A stretch of 64,000 nt of DNA, from contig NZ_CP089507.1 of assembly GCF_021233355.1 (NCBI RefSeq), positions 3,411,001-3,475,000 on the forward strand. Reading direction: 5' to 3'. Made by a program: the position numbers and the translations under genes. A model generated the notes under the pieces. That model saw only the letters and a program-made list of their open reading frames with translations. It had not been told where the DNA came from and ran no database searches. Within the stretch, counting starts at the first letter, position 1, and each line of letters begins with the position of its first letter. Below are positions 34,001 to 43,458 of the stretch, piece by piece. Source of the stretch: Luteimonas fraxinea. GTDB lineage: Bacteria; Pseudomonadota; Gammaproteobacteria; Xanthomonadales; Xanthomonadaceae.

Positions 34001-34416
34001 GCGACCGTACCACTGGGGTTGCCGTCGAGAACTACAGCGGGGCGGGCGGCAAGTCGGGCGGACAGCGGCAAAAGCTGACCGCGACCTGCCTTGCGGCAGC
34101 GCTTCGGTTCAAGCTAGGTGGGTCGGACGGCGGCGTGCCGTCGTATGCGGCCGTAGTGCTCGATGAGGCGTTCACCAAGACCGATAACGAGTTCACCGCG
34201 ACTTGCATGCGCATCTTTACCGGCATGGGCTTTCAGATGATCGTCGCAACGCCCATGAAGTCAGTGATGACGCTCGAGGAGTTCGTGGGCGGGGCCACCT
34301 ATGTGTCGATCAAGGATCGCAAGGTATCGAGTCTTTTGCATATCGCCTACGACGCGGATGCGCAGCGCCTTCGGCTTCCAGAGGGCGCGCGGCGCGCTGT
34401 GGAGCTTGCCGAGTGA
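31057..34416 (+). CDS. jetC: JetC, SMC-like ATPase of Wadjet
   Basis: 1119 residues from ATG at 31057 (MSSSAEVLRLSDLPDPRDEQ); the open frame extends further upstream but is a shadow of jetB. Walker A GPSGAGKSTL at ~51-60, long coiled coils (~340-560 and ~760-1010), and near the C-terminus a signature-like SGGQRQKLTATCLAAAL followed by Walker B AAVVLDEAF (~1030). JetC is the SMC motor that extrudes DNA loops with kleisin JetA and kite JetB so that JetD can cut circular plasmids. Overlaps jetD by 4 bp. Fully open, so probably expressed or recently orphaned. Confidence 0.92.
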   Translation: MSSSAEVLRLSDLPDPRDEQFRMRQLSVLNWGTFTGLHRMPVSPEGTLIIGPSGAGKSTLLDVISALTVSPRTVRFNAAADESGKRDPDRTLTSYVRGAWAERADDESARSLAKQYLRTNATWSAVALEYANALGRVVSIVRVLWVRGAGSTAKVESHFLVVDAPFDLSEIGEFTGERKTLTKLFSDPPYRSHESFTAFSEHWCRVVGIVEPNALNLLHQTQSTKNLSDLNAFLRDYMLAEAKTFEIADSLVSEFVDLDEAHRAVVVAREQIDVLAPSRDAYREREAAEAQVQHVRSLIACLPQFQAKETARLRRDEDVRLLSAIAATRIESEEAHRHQHALSEALETLRRAADAGGGGDLAQLEAARAQLLLDKERVERRQASAGGWAGALGLTLADDQATFASQLHVARSEQARAEERLASAEGERDTLLVDESRLKGELSLLRKEIETLEGSTSSIPSDKQDIRTWMCRDLGIPKSRVPFAGELISVKPESKDWEGAANRLLWGFGTSLLVEINDYRQVAAWVDKNHLRSRWSYYQVEPTLSTGNRERRPGLLLNCLDVTESPYRHWVWKELWHLADFECVEKSADLMKGQRRITRAGQIRFNGGLHQKDDRFRVDDESRWVLGDNRAKLDRLGRNAAETAGALATISQRRSEAVQSADSIRLRAQASAHLVEVEWPSIDLRGALRRIEENQEAQRALLERTPGLIDLQGQLVQKQEEAKRAFADATRLTLDIEALERQRAENAGELKMASAGALGLPPEAGAGLSARCGDWAPNLKTIHSELARVREVLDREKDAITEAISAYVQAILQRFQAFLHRWPEERGSLQPSLPSATDFFAKLDRLETDGLPKHEARFQELLRKQSMQRLAELSQHLHEARADIESGMDDVNRALRPVPYNPDTYLYIRTVDRGLDEPREFRRRLGSLFAQRGELTEETAETQFEGLHSLIQDLRADDAAGRQWRDLVLDVRKHVEFIADECDRTTGVAVENYSGAGGKSGGQRQKLTATCLAAALRFKLGGSDGGVPSYAAVVLDEAFTKTDNEFTATCMRIFTGMGFQMIVATPMKSVMTLEEFVGGATYVSIKDRKVSSLLHIAYDADAQRLRLPEGARRAVELAE

Positions 34417-35597
34417 AGTCGGCCCAAGAGGCGCGTGTGCAGCTGGGGCGGGTGTGGGATAAAAAGTGGCTCCTGTGGCTCTCGGGCGAGGGCGCGTGGC
34501 CACTGACGGTCTCTCTCGGGCCGCCCTCGCAGCGTGAGGCACTTTCAGACTGGGCGCGCTTTGTGGCGTGGCGAGACGGGTGGCTGGACAGTGGTGCGAC
34601 GCTGTCTATCGTCAGCCGGGCGTGGCCGAGTCTTGGCGGCGCGCAGTCGCTGCCAGCGCACGCATCGTTCGAGACGCCCGAGGCGCTTGCGGCGTTTCTT
34701 GGGCCCGGGCGATTGACTGCATGGCGAAGGGGCCAGGCGCGCCTCGCGGCTTGGCAGGCGCATTGGCCTGACAGCCGGGCGAGCGGGCGGGCCCTGCGAT
34801 GGCTGATTGACGCGAGTGAAGGAGACGTAGCGCGAATGCAGGCGCTCGTTGGCTGGCTCAGGGAAAACCCCGAGGCTGATCTCTTCGTTCGGCAGGTGCC
34901 TGTGGTGGGCATCGACACCAAATGGACTGAACGGAATGGCGCGGTCTCACTTGAGCTACTGAAGAGCCTCTTCGGCGCGGATGAAGCAGGCGCTAGCGCG
35001 TTTAGGCAGGACCGCCCGCGCGTTCGACTGCGCTTTCTCGATCCGCGCTTGCGCGACGCAGTGGGAGGTCTCGACGACATATCCGCGCCGATCGCGTCGA
35101 TCAGTGCGCTCAAGCTCCCCGTGCGATGCGCAGTTGTCGTGGAGAACCTCCAAACCTTTTTGGCGTTTGACGATATTCCCGGTGTCGCGCTCTTTTTCGG
35201 ACAGGGATTTGGTGCGCGCGGCCTGTCGCGGATTTCGTGGCTGAGTGATCTGCCAATCCTCTACTGGGGCGACATCGACACAGCGGGATTTGAGATCCTT
35301 AGCGCTGTTCGAAGCGAACTGCCGCACGCCGCATCTTTTGGGATGGATGAAGCGACGCTCACGGCCAATCGCGCGCTTTGCGTGCCCGACCCCAAGCAGC
35401 GACGCGCCGAACTCCTGCGTCTTACCGAGGCGGAGTGTGCGACCTATCAGAGTCTACTCGGCGGTGGGGAGTTTGCAGGCTTGCGGCTCGAGCAGGAGCG
35501 GCTGGCGTGGTCAGAGCAGTGGCCCCTCATTGTGCAGGCAGCGTCCCTTCACTGCGACAGCGCGGCTATCGGGCGTTATGAGTGCAAGGGGGCCTGA
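34413..35597 (+). CDS. jetD: JetD, Wadjet nuclease subunit (DUF3322/DUF2220)
   Basis: 394 residues from GTG at 34413 overlapping the jetC stop (GTGA). N-terminal DUF3322-like part (VQLGRVWDKKWLLWLSGEGA). C-terminal DUF2220 with a TOPRIM-like core: Glu in VVENLQTFLAF (~245), and the Asp cluster in LPILYWGDIDTAGFEIL (~286-292). JetD cleaves DNA once JetABC has extruded a small circle. The catalytic acids appear intact. Without JetA and full JetB it would lack its usual trigger. Confidence 0.9.
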   Translation: MKSAQEARVQLGRVWDKKWLLWLSGEGAWPLTVSLGPPSQREALSDWARFVAWRDGWLDSGATLSIVSRAWPSLGGAQSLPAHASFETPEALAAFLGPGRLTAWRRGQARLAAWQAHWPDSRASGRALRWLIDASEGDVARMQALVGWLRENPEADLFVRQVPVVGIDTKWTERNGAVSLELLKSLFGADEAGASAFRQDRPRVRLRFLDPRLRDAVGGLDDISAPIASISALKLPVRCAVVVENLQTFLAFDDIPGVALFFGQGFGARGLSRISWLSDLPILYWGDIDTAGFEILSAVRSELPHAASFGMDEATLTANRALCVPDPKQRRAELLRLTEAECATYQSLLGGGEFAGLRLEQERLAWSEQWPLIVQAASLHCDSAAIGRYECKGA

Positions 35598-35730
35598 TTG
35601 TGCAGGCTGCGCGAGAGGTTTGTTCCAATCCTGCTCTGCCCTTCAACGGTGATGAGCTTGGCGCTGCGTATAGCCAAGCGATGCCTTACGATAACGATAA
35701 CGATAACGCCAACGCCGACGATTTCCTGCC

Positions 35731-35919
35731 ATGTCTCGCATCATTGGATTCACGCTCCGCGTCAACGGTGCGATCAACTACGATTTTTTCCTGCCGAGCG
35801 AAGCTGGGGTGCACCAGGCAGCCGCGGACTTTGGACTTTCGCGCGAGGACTACGAAGCCGTTGCGCTGATCGAACAAGTCAGGCGCGTTGACGCGGATGA
35901 TGCAGTCGCCGAGCTTTGA
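35731..35919 (+). CDS. Small hypothetical protein, 62 aa
   Basis: Begins MSRIIGFTLRVNGAINYDFF and ends acidic (VDADDAVAEL). Protein-like composition with a mixed alpha/beta pattern; no ribosome-binding site. Preceded by three ATAACG repeats (35691-35708). No family recognised. Confidence 0.45.
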   Translation: MSRIIGFTLRVNGAINYDFFLPSEAGVHQAAADFGLSREDYEAVALIEQVRRVDADDAVAEL

Positions 35920-36261
35920 TCGAGGCCCCCTCCGATGACGCGATCGGCAGATTTCCAGACTGTGCTTCAGGGAACACTTACGCCGCTGCGTTTCTGCTAA
36001 AGGGACAATGGCAGCGTCGTCCAGGCCACTTCACTCGCGCCCTGCGAGGGACGGAAGCCAGAACTTCCAACCAAGCGCCGACGACCGAGGCCCTGACAGG
36101 GCCTCGTCTGTTTTCGGAGCTGCGCAGGCCCCTGTGACGACAGTGCACTTGATGCATCACCTCATCCGGCTCGGTCGCCCGCGCAACCAGCCTGGGCGTG
36201 ACCACTTCGCCTGCAAGCTGATGCACCGCGCTTAACCACGCGCCGACAAGCGATACCAGCG
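35920..36261. other. 342-bp gap containing a terminator
   Basis: No gene seen; the only structure is the hairpin at 36087-36107. Confidence 0.4.
36087..36107 (+). terminator. Hairpin terminator after the jetCD transcript
   Basis: CGAGGCCC-5nt-GGGCCTCG, followed by TCTGTTTT. Good shape for a factor-independent terminator on the plus strand. Confidence 0.7.
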
Positions 36262-36507
36262 TTAGCGTGCGATCTTCTCGGGCGACTCCAACATGGTTCG
36301 GCCGTGCAGGGTTAAGCCTTGGGCATCTTCCCGAGCGGGAACAGGGATAACGCCGTCCTCTGGAGTCCACATGGTGGTGATCTGTCCATCCAGCGCGCCG
36401 CTGGCTTGCCCGTGAAGCAGGTCAACCACGTCGTGAAAGCTGGGGTGGCTGTGCGTAATTCGAAATGGTTCGGCGTTCGCGGCGCGGAGGAGCTCCAAAA
36501 GCGTCAT
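36262..36507 (-). CDS. Small hypothetical protein, 81 aa
   Basis: From ATG at 36507: MTLLELLRAANAEPFRITHS, then a HPSFHDVVDLLHG helix. Protein-like composition; no ribosome-binding site or family recognised. Confidence 0.4.
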   Translation of the reverse strand: MTLLELLRAANAEPFRITHSHPSFHDVVDLLHGQASGALDGQITTMWTPEDGVIPVPAREDAQGLTLHGRTMLESPEKIAR

Positions 36508-36691
36508 GGTTGTATTCGGTCTGGTGGCGAACCAGCCCAATGTGGGTGGGGCGCGGGCTTCGAGTCACGTGGCGCACCAATGGGGACGTGCCTTGGCGAA
36601 AGCATGCGGCTGGTGACGCTTGCAGGTGGCGTGGGATGTCTTCGCTGGGAGGGGCCCCCGCGTCATTGGCGCGATCCTCCGGCAGGTTGGC

Positions 36692-36958
36692 TCAGTGCCT
36701 GCGCTGACGCGGCGAAGCGGGAAGCACGGATGCGCCGATTGACACCGAGAGGGCAGCGCTGACGTGTGGCGCGGCCTGCTGATCAGGCGCGCTCTCACAC
36801 GCGCTGGGTGGCTCGGACGCGTTCGCACACAAGAAGAACGCGTCTGCAAGCAGCAGAGCGCGATGGGCGTGGCGCATTGGATTTCGCAGCGCGCCGTCAG
36901 GATCGGATTTGATGAGGTCCCGGTAGATCTGACTACCGAGTTTATTACGTGTTTTCAT
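36692..36958 (-). CDS. Small hypothetical protein, 88 aa
   Basis: From ATG at 36958, with GGAG 5 nt upstream. Begins MKTRNKLGSQIYRDLIKSDP; the N-terminal ~45 residues look protein-like, the rest is Ser/Ala-rich low complexity. Function unknown. Confidence 0.4.
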   Translation of the reverse strand: MKTRNKLGSQIYRDLIKSDPDGALRNPMRHAHRALLLADAFFLCANASEPPSACESAPDQQAAPHVSAALSVSIGASVLPASPRQRRH

Positions 36959-37464
36959 AGCGACTCCGTTTCGAAAGGGCGCGCATCGAAACAGAAAAAA
37001 TATAGAGCGCAAGAGGGTGGTGACAGTTTTTCGTCACTCTTTGAAACTACGTTCGTCGTAGTGTGATGCGCGTCGCTGCTTTTCTGTCCGCTTCCGGCGC
37101 AGCAGGTTTGGGGCCCCTGAGCTATGCGCTTCGGCGTCAGAGCCGCGCGGGAGGCGCGACACCTAGGGACGCGCCACACGTTCCGCGGTCAAGTACGTCT
37201 CGGTCGTCTTCGCACAGAGGCGCGAAGACATCTGCAGGGAGATCGGCGGCTCGGCTTTCTAATTGCCTCGTCCAGTATCGCAATGGTTGAAGGAAATCAG
37301 AAGAGGTGGACCCCTTTCGTGGCGGCGGCTGGATTTGTCCTGTGGAGCATCAGCGTGTTGCTGGCGCAGATGGCGACTTGGGAGCCTTGCTGTACGTTTT
37401 CCGGGATTTTTTAGCTGCCAGGCATGTGTAGCGAGACAAGCACGCAGCAAGCTGTCGCCAACGT
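36959..37464. other. 506-bp gap before the integrase remnant
   Basis: No gene recognised; short frames have stops and odd composition. Likely decayed mobile DNA, given the integrase fragment that follows. Confidence 0.4.
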
Positions 37465-37782
37465 CGATACTATCGCGAGTGGCGCTGCCCGAAGTCGAAA
37501 GTGGGCTCGGTGTTCCATGGCTTTCGCCACACGCTGAGCACGGCCCTCGGCCTCCATGGCGTCCTCGTTGCCCTGATCACCAGCATCACCGGCCACCGCA
37601 GCGGCAAGAAAGAATACCCGGTCTTGCATGCGCACTACATGTACATGCACTTCTCGACGCTGGCACACCGATAGGACCAGCTCGATGCCTTGGATAAGTT
37701 CAAGTCGCCGGTATCGATGCCGCGCTATGTCCGCGGGCAATTCGATGCGCAACCACGGCCCGAAGGTAAGAAGCACGCTTGA
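37465..37782 (+). pseudogene. Tyrosine integrase C-terminal remnant
   Basis: One frame reads RYYREW, then VFHGFRHTLSTALGLHGV (HxxR box), ALITSITGHRSGKKEYPV (GH box) and PRYVRGQFD, ending TGA at 37780-37782. A TAG at 37672-37674 interrupts it after the catalytic His; the upstream two-thirds of the gene is absent. The wording differs from the active integrase at 46556-48022, so this is a separate recombinase from an earlier insertion. Confidence 0.75.
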
Positions 37783-37810
37783 CGTGCTAGAACTGATCGG
37801 AGCCCCGGCA

Positions 37811-40800
37811 TCAGCCGTGCTTCTTTTTCGCGGCCTTGCGCACTCTCTTGGGCTTGTCGCCGAGCTTTGCGCCGCCGAGGTAGAGACCGCGGACCGTCAA
37901 GAGCGCGTCCGCACCGAGGCCGGCCATGAGCGCCTCAGCCTCTACGTTGAGGCGGCTGATCACTTCATCGAAGGTCATCGTGGCCCCGGTGTCAGGATCC
38001 TCCCAGGTCTTAACCCCCCGCCAGGAGATCCAGAGAATGCCCACCCTCCGATACTCTGGCGCCATATACTGACCAACCAACTGGACTCGCAGCGCGTCGC
38101 TCAGATCTTTGTAAGTCCAGCTCTCGCCGATCTTCAGTTCAATCGAGGCCTGCAGATTTCCAGGTGCGGTCGAGATCAGTCGGATGTCCGTCTCTTTCTC
38201 CTCGGCCGTAGCCGACTCCTGCGTGGTGGTGTAGGAGTTCAGCGACCGCTGACGGAGCTGCGACGCGAGTTCACGGCGCAAAAGCTTTTCCACAGACGTA
38301 GTTCCCCAGAATTCGCGAGGGGACTCGTCTTGGCGTAGAAAATCGTCGATATCGTCAAGTCGAGACGCAACGAGCCGCGCCATCTGACGCCTGCTTCGGG
38401 GTGCGACCTCGAAGTTCGCTTCGAACGCGATCACGTCCTGCTCAGTCATCGGCTCGGCGTCTAGCTCCTGCGCGAGCTTCTCGCGTCCAATCGCAATCAA
38501 CCGGTCGCGATAGCGCGCCACATCGTGATCATCGGCCAGACTGAGCTTCAACTTCCAGGCCACGGTGCCCGGAGCATCCATGAACGCATTGGAGAGCATA
38601 CTTCGCGCATATTCAGCATCGTCGCGAAACCCGCGCGCTCGAACGCCCTGCCGAGGATCATCGTGCTCGCTACGCACGTGGCGATTAGCAAGGCGAACAA
38701 ATCGCAGAAGTAGTTCGGGCTGCTCGCTGAGCTTGGCGATATCGATTGCGGCGTGATGGCCAAAGAGCGCGCCGATCCACCGGACCATCTCTGACGTCTT
38801 GGCGGGCTCAACCAAGTTGCCGAGGCGCTCCAATGCGTCGGTGAGCACGGTGAGGTTGACGCGGGCAAGGATAGGCAGCCAGAGGCCAAGCGTAGGCTCG
38901 CTGGCGCCGTTGTTGATTGCCGCAAGTGCAGCAGCTTCGAGCATCGCTGCATCGCTGGCCGTGCCGAACTCGAACAGATAGGACGCGGCATGCCCCATCG
39001 TCTTCTGGTCAGACTTGGAGAGTGGGCCTGCCGTCAGGGCAGTGTAGGTCCAGGCCTGGACGCGGGGCAGCAGGAGCGACGCCACTGCCGTGGCGCTGCG
39101 CTGAATATGTTCCAGAAGCATCCCGTGAAGATCGTCGCCGCTTCGCAGCGCGTCGTCCAGCTCGCCGCCGATGATTTCATCGACAGCTTTCGGGTGCCGC
39201 ACCGCCAACTGCTCCACCCACCGCGGCAGGCGGTTCAATTCGATCAGCGCATATCGACAGGCCAGCTTCGCTTCGTCCGCGGTGAGATTGTCAGCCCAGA
39301 GAGGGTTTTCCGCTTCGGCGTAGACGCCAGCAAGGCCCATCCGCCAGATGACCAGACCGCTGTTCTTCGCCTCTTTCGAACGCTCTGAGCGAACAGTTGG
39401 CGTCCTAGTGCGCCAGTCGGCCGAGAACGCCAGCCGGAAGCGATCAGCGATCTCTTTTCCGAACATCCGTTCGAGATAGCCGCGGTTCCAACCCGCGTGC
39501 TCATTGGCGCCTCGGTCGGTATCCGTCGTGCGCCAGATGTCCCAGAGCGTGTTCTCAACCCGCGGCGGAGCGAACACGTCGTCGGGGCGTTCCGTGATTT
39601 CACGAAAGCGCAGGCGCCAGTCGGAGAACCTGCGCGCATGCTTGCGGCGATTTTCCTCTTGTCGCTTGGCGCTCTCTCTCACCCAGGCAGGTTCTACTTG
39701 GGGCTCTGAAATAAGCTTGGCGAAAAAGTCCGCCTCTGCTTCCAAATCCGCACTGCCCTTGGCGGCCGATTGCAACTCGCGCGCCCACGCGGCTCGATCC
39801 GACTTCGTATGCGTGAAGGACTTCGCAGTCTCGAACGCAAGCGCACGCTCCGCCTCGCTGCGCGCGGGGTCAGAGATGGCCGACAGCACCCACGGCTCAT
39901 CCTTGACAGGATCGAGCCGGAGTCCGCCGTCGCTATGGACGCGAATCAGGCGCGCTCGCGCATCCCGCTCGCCTTTGGGGTGGTGCCGGTGCGCCATAGC
40001 GTCCTGTGCCCAGTAGACGCCTGCGCGGACCTCGGGCTTTGCATCGCCAAGGGCTGCGTGGAGCGTCTTGGCGTCCTCGTCTGAGTCGTAGTCGCCGCGG
40101 GCGAGGAGAAGCGACATCGCAATGTCGCGCATGAGCGCGGGGTCAGCGCAACCACTCCGAAGGCGCCGCACACTACTGGCGAGCAGGGCCGGGACCAAAT
40201 TCTGCCGTTTCGTGCGAAGTCGGTATAGCTCGTTGTGCCAGTGGACTCCGGAAGCGACAAGATTCGACAGCTCTTGATCGAGAAGATCGACTTGATCCTG
40301 GGGGAGGTCTGGATGCTCGGCGACATTGGCCAGATGCGCGGCCTGCCCATAGACGGACTCCTTCTCGACAGGCAGGGCTTTCAGAATGCCTGCCAACTGC
40401 CGAACGGTCATCGTCCGCGGGAAGAACTCCAAGATGGCGCGCTGACGGAGTGGCATCGGCCACTTCTTATCGCGCGTTGCCATCTCGTCCAGAAGCAACG
40501 GGAGTCGCGGATCAGACACGCGCGCCAGGGCGATCAGCGCGCTGACGCGGGTGGGCGGCTGTTCCTTCGGGTCGATCGCGACTGCGTAGGCGATGCCTGC
40601 GTTGTCCGCCATGCCCCCGGCACCGATCAAGCCGAGCAGCGTGTCTCTGACCTCGGGATTTTCGATGCCGGTCGACCAGAGCCGAGCGACATCCGCAGTC
40701 AGCTCCTTCGAGGCGAAGCGCTCGACCTGCACATCCGACACGGCCTGCCCCCTCCATGTTCCCTTGCCCTGTTGTTCGACATAGGCGGCCAGTGCAGATT

Positions 40801-42145
40801 GGCGCAGCGGGAGGTCGAGCGACTCGGGATCGCCATAGTGAAGCAGAAGCGCAGGCTCGTGCTTCAACACCTCTTGGCGCACATACGCAATTTCAGCGGC
40901 AAGCCACGCCGCGACAGAGCGCATCGCCGGGCGCACCACGCGTTCACCGTCGGGCAGCGCGGCAAACAGCAGATGCCCGAGCGAACGGTGCGACATGCCC
41001 CTGTCGACGAAGCCTTGGATGTGCTTCGCGGCCAAAAACTCAATCACGGATCGGTGATAAAAGCGCACGCGACCGTAGTTGGCGAAGCCGAACAGTGCTC
41101 GCTGCAACAGCGTATCGATCTCGTCCCCCGTGAAGTCTCCGAGTACCTTCGAAGGCTCGACCGATCCGTCCCCGGACGCGCGGTCGGCGTCATCGCCAGA
41201 CCAGAGCGCAAATCGACGCCGCATCAAAACGGCAAATGCGAGGCGCGAAGCGCCCTCGCGCGCGCGCGCAGGGCTTACAGTCGTGCGTTCCTCGCGCTTG
41301 GGGTTCTTCCTGAGCCTGATATCGATCGCTGAGCTGATCTGATCTCGATGGCACTGGATGGCACCGTGCTCCTTCCAGTCGCCGCAGAGTGCCAGGAAAT
41401 CGAGGGGGCGCCGCGCGAAGTCGTGCGCGTTTCGGGCGTCAATCGCTTCGAAAAGTGCATCGACATCTTCAACCTTGGCCTCCTTCGCCAAAGCGCGCAT
41501 CTGCTCCCTCCGAAGCGGCGACAGGGCGATCTCGAGCCACTGCGCGCGCTTCGGCTCCTCGCGCTTTCGCGTCTCTACGCGCATCGCGAAGTTGGCGAAC
41601 TCGGCTTCGGCATCCACGACGGTTTCGGATGAGGAGACAGGCAGATACTTCTCGATGATCTGCCGGTCGATCGCGATCGGACGCGTGGTGATGACTATCG
41701 TCGCGCGGTCGAGATGGCCGTGCAATGAGCGCGCGATAGAGCGCACGGCGCGCTCGAACGCCCTCGGCGAGAGCTTCGCTTCGTCGATCGAGTCGAGAAA
41801 GAAGATGGCGCGCTCGGTATGCGCAGATTTCCAGGCATCGAAACGCGCCCGCTCATCCGGGTCGAAGCCGTCTTCGATCGAGGCATCGCCAAGAGCGGCA
41901 AGTTCGACGAAAAAAGCGGGATGACCTTCATCCCAGAGCTGCTCTTGCATCCGCTGACATTCGTAGGTCTTGCCCATGCCCGCTTCGGACACGATGAGGG
42001 CGCGATCGGACTCGAGGAGCGTGGGCCAGTCGACCTTGCCGCGATCCGTGAAACCAGTGAGGAACTCAGCCCTCTCCGGATCGTCGCTGTATTCGTTGGG
42101 GAGATTGAAAAACGTCCGGACAACCGCGGAGCGATCCTGAGCCAT
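37811..42145 (-). CDS. Large NACHT/STAND-like ATPase with C-terminal PD-(D/E)XK-like nuclease domain
   Basis: 1444 residues from ATG at 42145 (an upstream ATG at 42178 adds 11 residues; neither has a good ribosome-binding site). N-terminal NTPase: Walker A SEAGMGKT (53-60) and Walker [13 protein letters not shown] (113-124), with an IVITTRP sensor. The ~900-residue middle is helical and repeat-like, as expected for a sensor solenoid. The end (~1318-1410) has ETDIRL ... [11 protein letters not shown] ... [10 protein letters not shown]: Asp1320 and E-x-K at 1336-1338 fit a PD-(D/E)XK nuclease core. This is the reverse order of typical Avs proteins, whose nuclease is N-terminal. Probably a single-gene antiphage sensor-effector. 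Convergent with an integrase remnant. Confidence 0.75.
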   Translation of the reverse strand: MAQDRSAVVRTFFNLPNEYSDDPERAEFLTGFTDRGKVDWPTLLESDRALIVSEAGMGKTYECQRMQEQLWDEGHPAFFVELAALGDASIEDGFDPDERARFDAWKSAHTERAIFFLDSIDEAKLSPRAFERAVRSIARSLHGHLDRATIVITTRPIAIDRQIIEKYLPVSSSETVVDAEAEFANFAMRVETRKREEPKRAQWLEIALSPLRREQMRALAKEAKVEDVDALFEAIDARNAHDFARRPLDFLALCGDWKEHGAIQCHRDQISSAIDIRLRKNPKREERTTVSPARAREGASRLAFAVLMRRRFALWSGDDADRASGDGSVEPSKVLGDFTGDEIDTLLQRALFGFANYGRVRFYHRSVIEFLAAKHIQGFVDRGMSHRSLGHLLFAALPDGERVVRPAMRSVAAWLAAEIAYVRQEVLKHEPALLLHYGDPESLDLPLRQSALAAYVEQQGKGTWRGQAVSDVQVERFASKELTADVARLWSTGIENPEVRDTLLGLIGAGGMADNAGIAYAVAIDPKEQPPTRVSALIALARVSDPRLPLLLDEMATRDKKWPMPLRQRAILEFFPRTMTVRQLAGILKALPVEKESVYGQAAHLANVAEHPDLPQDQVDLLDQELSNLVASGVHWHNELYRLRTKRQNLVPALLASSVRRLRSGCADPALMRDIAMSLLLARGDYDSDEDAKTLHAALGDAKPEVRAGVYWAQDAMAHRHHPKGERDARARLIRVHSDGGLRLDPVKDEPWVLSAISDPARSEAERALAFETAKSFTHTKSDRAAWARELQSAAKGSADLEAEADFFAKLISEPQVEPAWVRESAKRQEENRRKHARRFSDWRLRFREITERPDDVFAPPRVENTLWDIWRTTDTDRGANEHAGWNRGYLERMFGKEIADRFRLAFSADWRTRTPTVRSERSKEAKNSGLVIWRMGLAGVYAEAENPLWADNLTADEAKLACRYALIELNRLPRWVEQLAVRHPKAVDEIIGGELDDALRSGDDLHGMLLEHIQRSATAVASLLLPRVQAWTYTALTAGPLSKSDQKTMGHAASYLFEFGTASDAAMLEAAALAAINNGASEPTLGLWLPILARVNLTVLTDALERLGNLVEPAKTSEMVRWIGALFGHHAAIDIAKLSEQPELLLRFVRLANRHVRSEHDDPRQGVRARGFRDDAEYARSMLSNAFMDAPGTVAWKLKLSLADDHDVARYRDRLIAIGREKLAQELDAEPMTEQDVIAFEANFEVAPRSRRQMARLVASRLDDIDDFLRQDESPREFWGTTSVEKLLRRELASQLRQRSLNSYTTTQESATAEEKETDIRLISTAPGNLQASIELKIGESWTYKDLSDALRVQLVGQYMAPEYRRVGILWISWRGVKTWEDPDTGATMTFDEVISRLNVEAEALMAGLGADALLTVRGLYLGGAKLGDKPKRVRKAAKKKHG

Positions 42146-42373
42146 GGCGAATGCCGACCTTAAAAGAGGTGGGTGCATGATCTAGTCGGTGCGACTTGCG
42201 CGCTTAGTTTACAGCGGGTTGTCGCGCGGACTGAGACGCTGGCTTTTTCAATCAAGTTTAACCAATGCTGGGTTGCTGATCAGTGCAGGGGTCCCCGGTG
42301 GGGCAGGTGCCGCTCGGCTAACTTCTCCTTCCCCGCGCGCACCCGAGCATCGATCTCTACCGCGCAGGCGCCC

Positions 42374-42517
42374 TCAGACGCGCTCGCGCTTGGGGCGCCG
42401 GCAATCAAGTGCCCAGTTGACCATGCGGCCCAAGGCGGCGTGAAAGCGCGCAGGCACGCGCAGGCGAAAGACGAAGCGGCCGGAGGGACTGCGGACCAGA
42501 TAATGGGGCAAGCGCGT
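42374..42517 (-). pseudogene. Tyrosine integrase N-terminal remnant
   Basis: 47 codons, TRLPHYLVRSPSGRFVFRLR then VPARFHAALGR, ending in a TGA. It matches the N-terminus of the active integrase (IPHYLIRNASGCFVFRLRVP) closely in spacing and residues. No start codon in place and no downstream catalytic part. A relic of a related element. Confidence 0.8.
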
Positions 42518-42920
42518 CTGGACACGCGCCGCTACAGTCGCACAGTCGATCCTGAAGCCAAGAGCCTGCTAGCCGTTTCACTGTCGAGCGTCTGTCGATT
42601 CTGGCCGCTAATCCGAGCGAAGACGTCGGCGGCCACGTCGGTCCACTCGCGCGCAATGAGCGCGCAAGTCGCTTGCCTTCTGTAAGCACAGCCTGCTCGC
42701 CGCGCGCAATTCGCGCAACGCGCAGATTAATCTCCTGATCGAGCGCGCGCGGAAGCGCGGTGGCGCCGCCGCTCGCTGCCCAGGCGCGTATCGCTTCGCT
42801 GTGCGTCGCATCTTTAACGGCGAGGCGAACGGCGGCTTCGACGGACTGCTCGTGCGCATAGGCCATCTGGACCAATAGTTGCCAGCCCGTGATCAAGGTG
42901 AGAGCGCCGTCGTATCTCAT
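42405..42920 (-). CDS. Doubtful ORF of 171 aa, perhaps a gene remnant
   Basis: The first ~90 codons (42920 down to ~42650) have protein-like helical composition (SVEAAVRLAVKDATHSEAIR, QEINLRVARIARGEQAVL). The rest runs over the integrase remnant in another frame and is Arg/Pro-rich, so the real end is probably lost. No ribosome-binding site. Confidence 0.3.
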   Translation of the reverse strand: MRYDGALTLITGWQLLVQMAYAHEQSVEAAVRLAVKDATHSEAIRAWAASGGATALPRALDQEINLRVARIARGEQAVLTEGKRLARSLRASGPTWPPTSSLGLAARIDRRSTVKRLAGSWLQDRLCDCSGACPDALAPLSGPQSLRPLRLSPARACALSRRLGPHGQLGT

Positions 42921-43369
42921 GACCAGCTAGCCTTCGCTGCTGCGGAGCTGGAGTGGTGTGTTGCTGCTGACTACCTTGCGCTGGATGGACCAACCGAAGG
43001 ATTAGACGCAGCGCTCTTCGTCATCCAATTGATCTGAAAAACGCTAAGGCGAAGTGCGAGTGCGTCAAGATCTGACGAGTGACTGCGCCACGCTCGGCTG
43101 AAAGCGGCGGCGCGCAGTGAGCTGTCTGCGCTGGGTCTAGGCTATTTTTTCCAGCGGTCACTGCGCAAGGTGTTGCTTCGCCGCGTCTCGACGCATCCCG
43201 CTGCTTGCAGCTAGCGAGGGCAAAAGAATCAACTGCGCTCGTGCTCACTCTTGGGCCGCGCGGTGTTCGTAGCCGGCGGTCGCCGTGAACGGACTGCACC
43301 GAGAATTTGAGTTGTGTCTGGATACCAGCCTGAAAGACGCAGAATCGGGTGAAGCAAGAGCGCACCTAT
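42921..43369. other. 449-bp region upstream of the relaxase
   Basis: No gene recognised. As the interval before a relaxase gene it probably includes the origin of transfer. Confidence 0.35.
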
Positions 43370-43391
43370 GGTTTCCATATTCATGGAAACC
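43370..43391. other. Inverted repeat, candidate origin-of-transfer element
   Basis: GGTTTCCAT-ATTC-ATGGAAACC, a perfect 9-bp inverted repeat 68 bp before the relaxase start. Relaxases of the MobA/MobL type act on inverted repeats near their genes. No nic sequence I can name is seen; it could instead be an autoregulatory operator. Confidence 0.45.
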
Positions 43392-43458
43392 GTGCGGCCT
43401 GCGGCGCTTTACAAGCTTCCGCTTCGCCCTATCTCTATTCGCCATTCAGGAGATCTGC

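Noticed and set aside
35691..35708. Three ATAACG repeats as a CRISPR or iteron array
   Set aside because: Only three 6-bp units without spacers; too short to be either.
40235..41332. 365-codon frame opposite the NACHT-like gene
   Set aside because: No motif, and it lies wholly within the long coding sequence on the minus strand.
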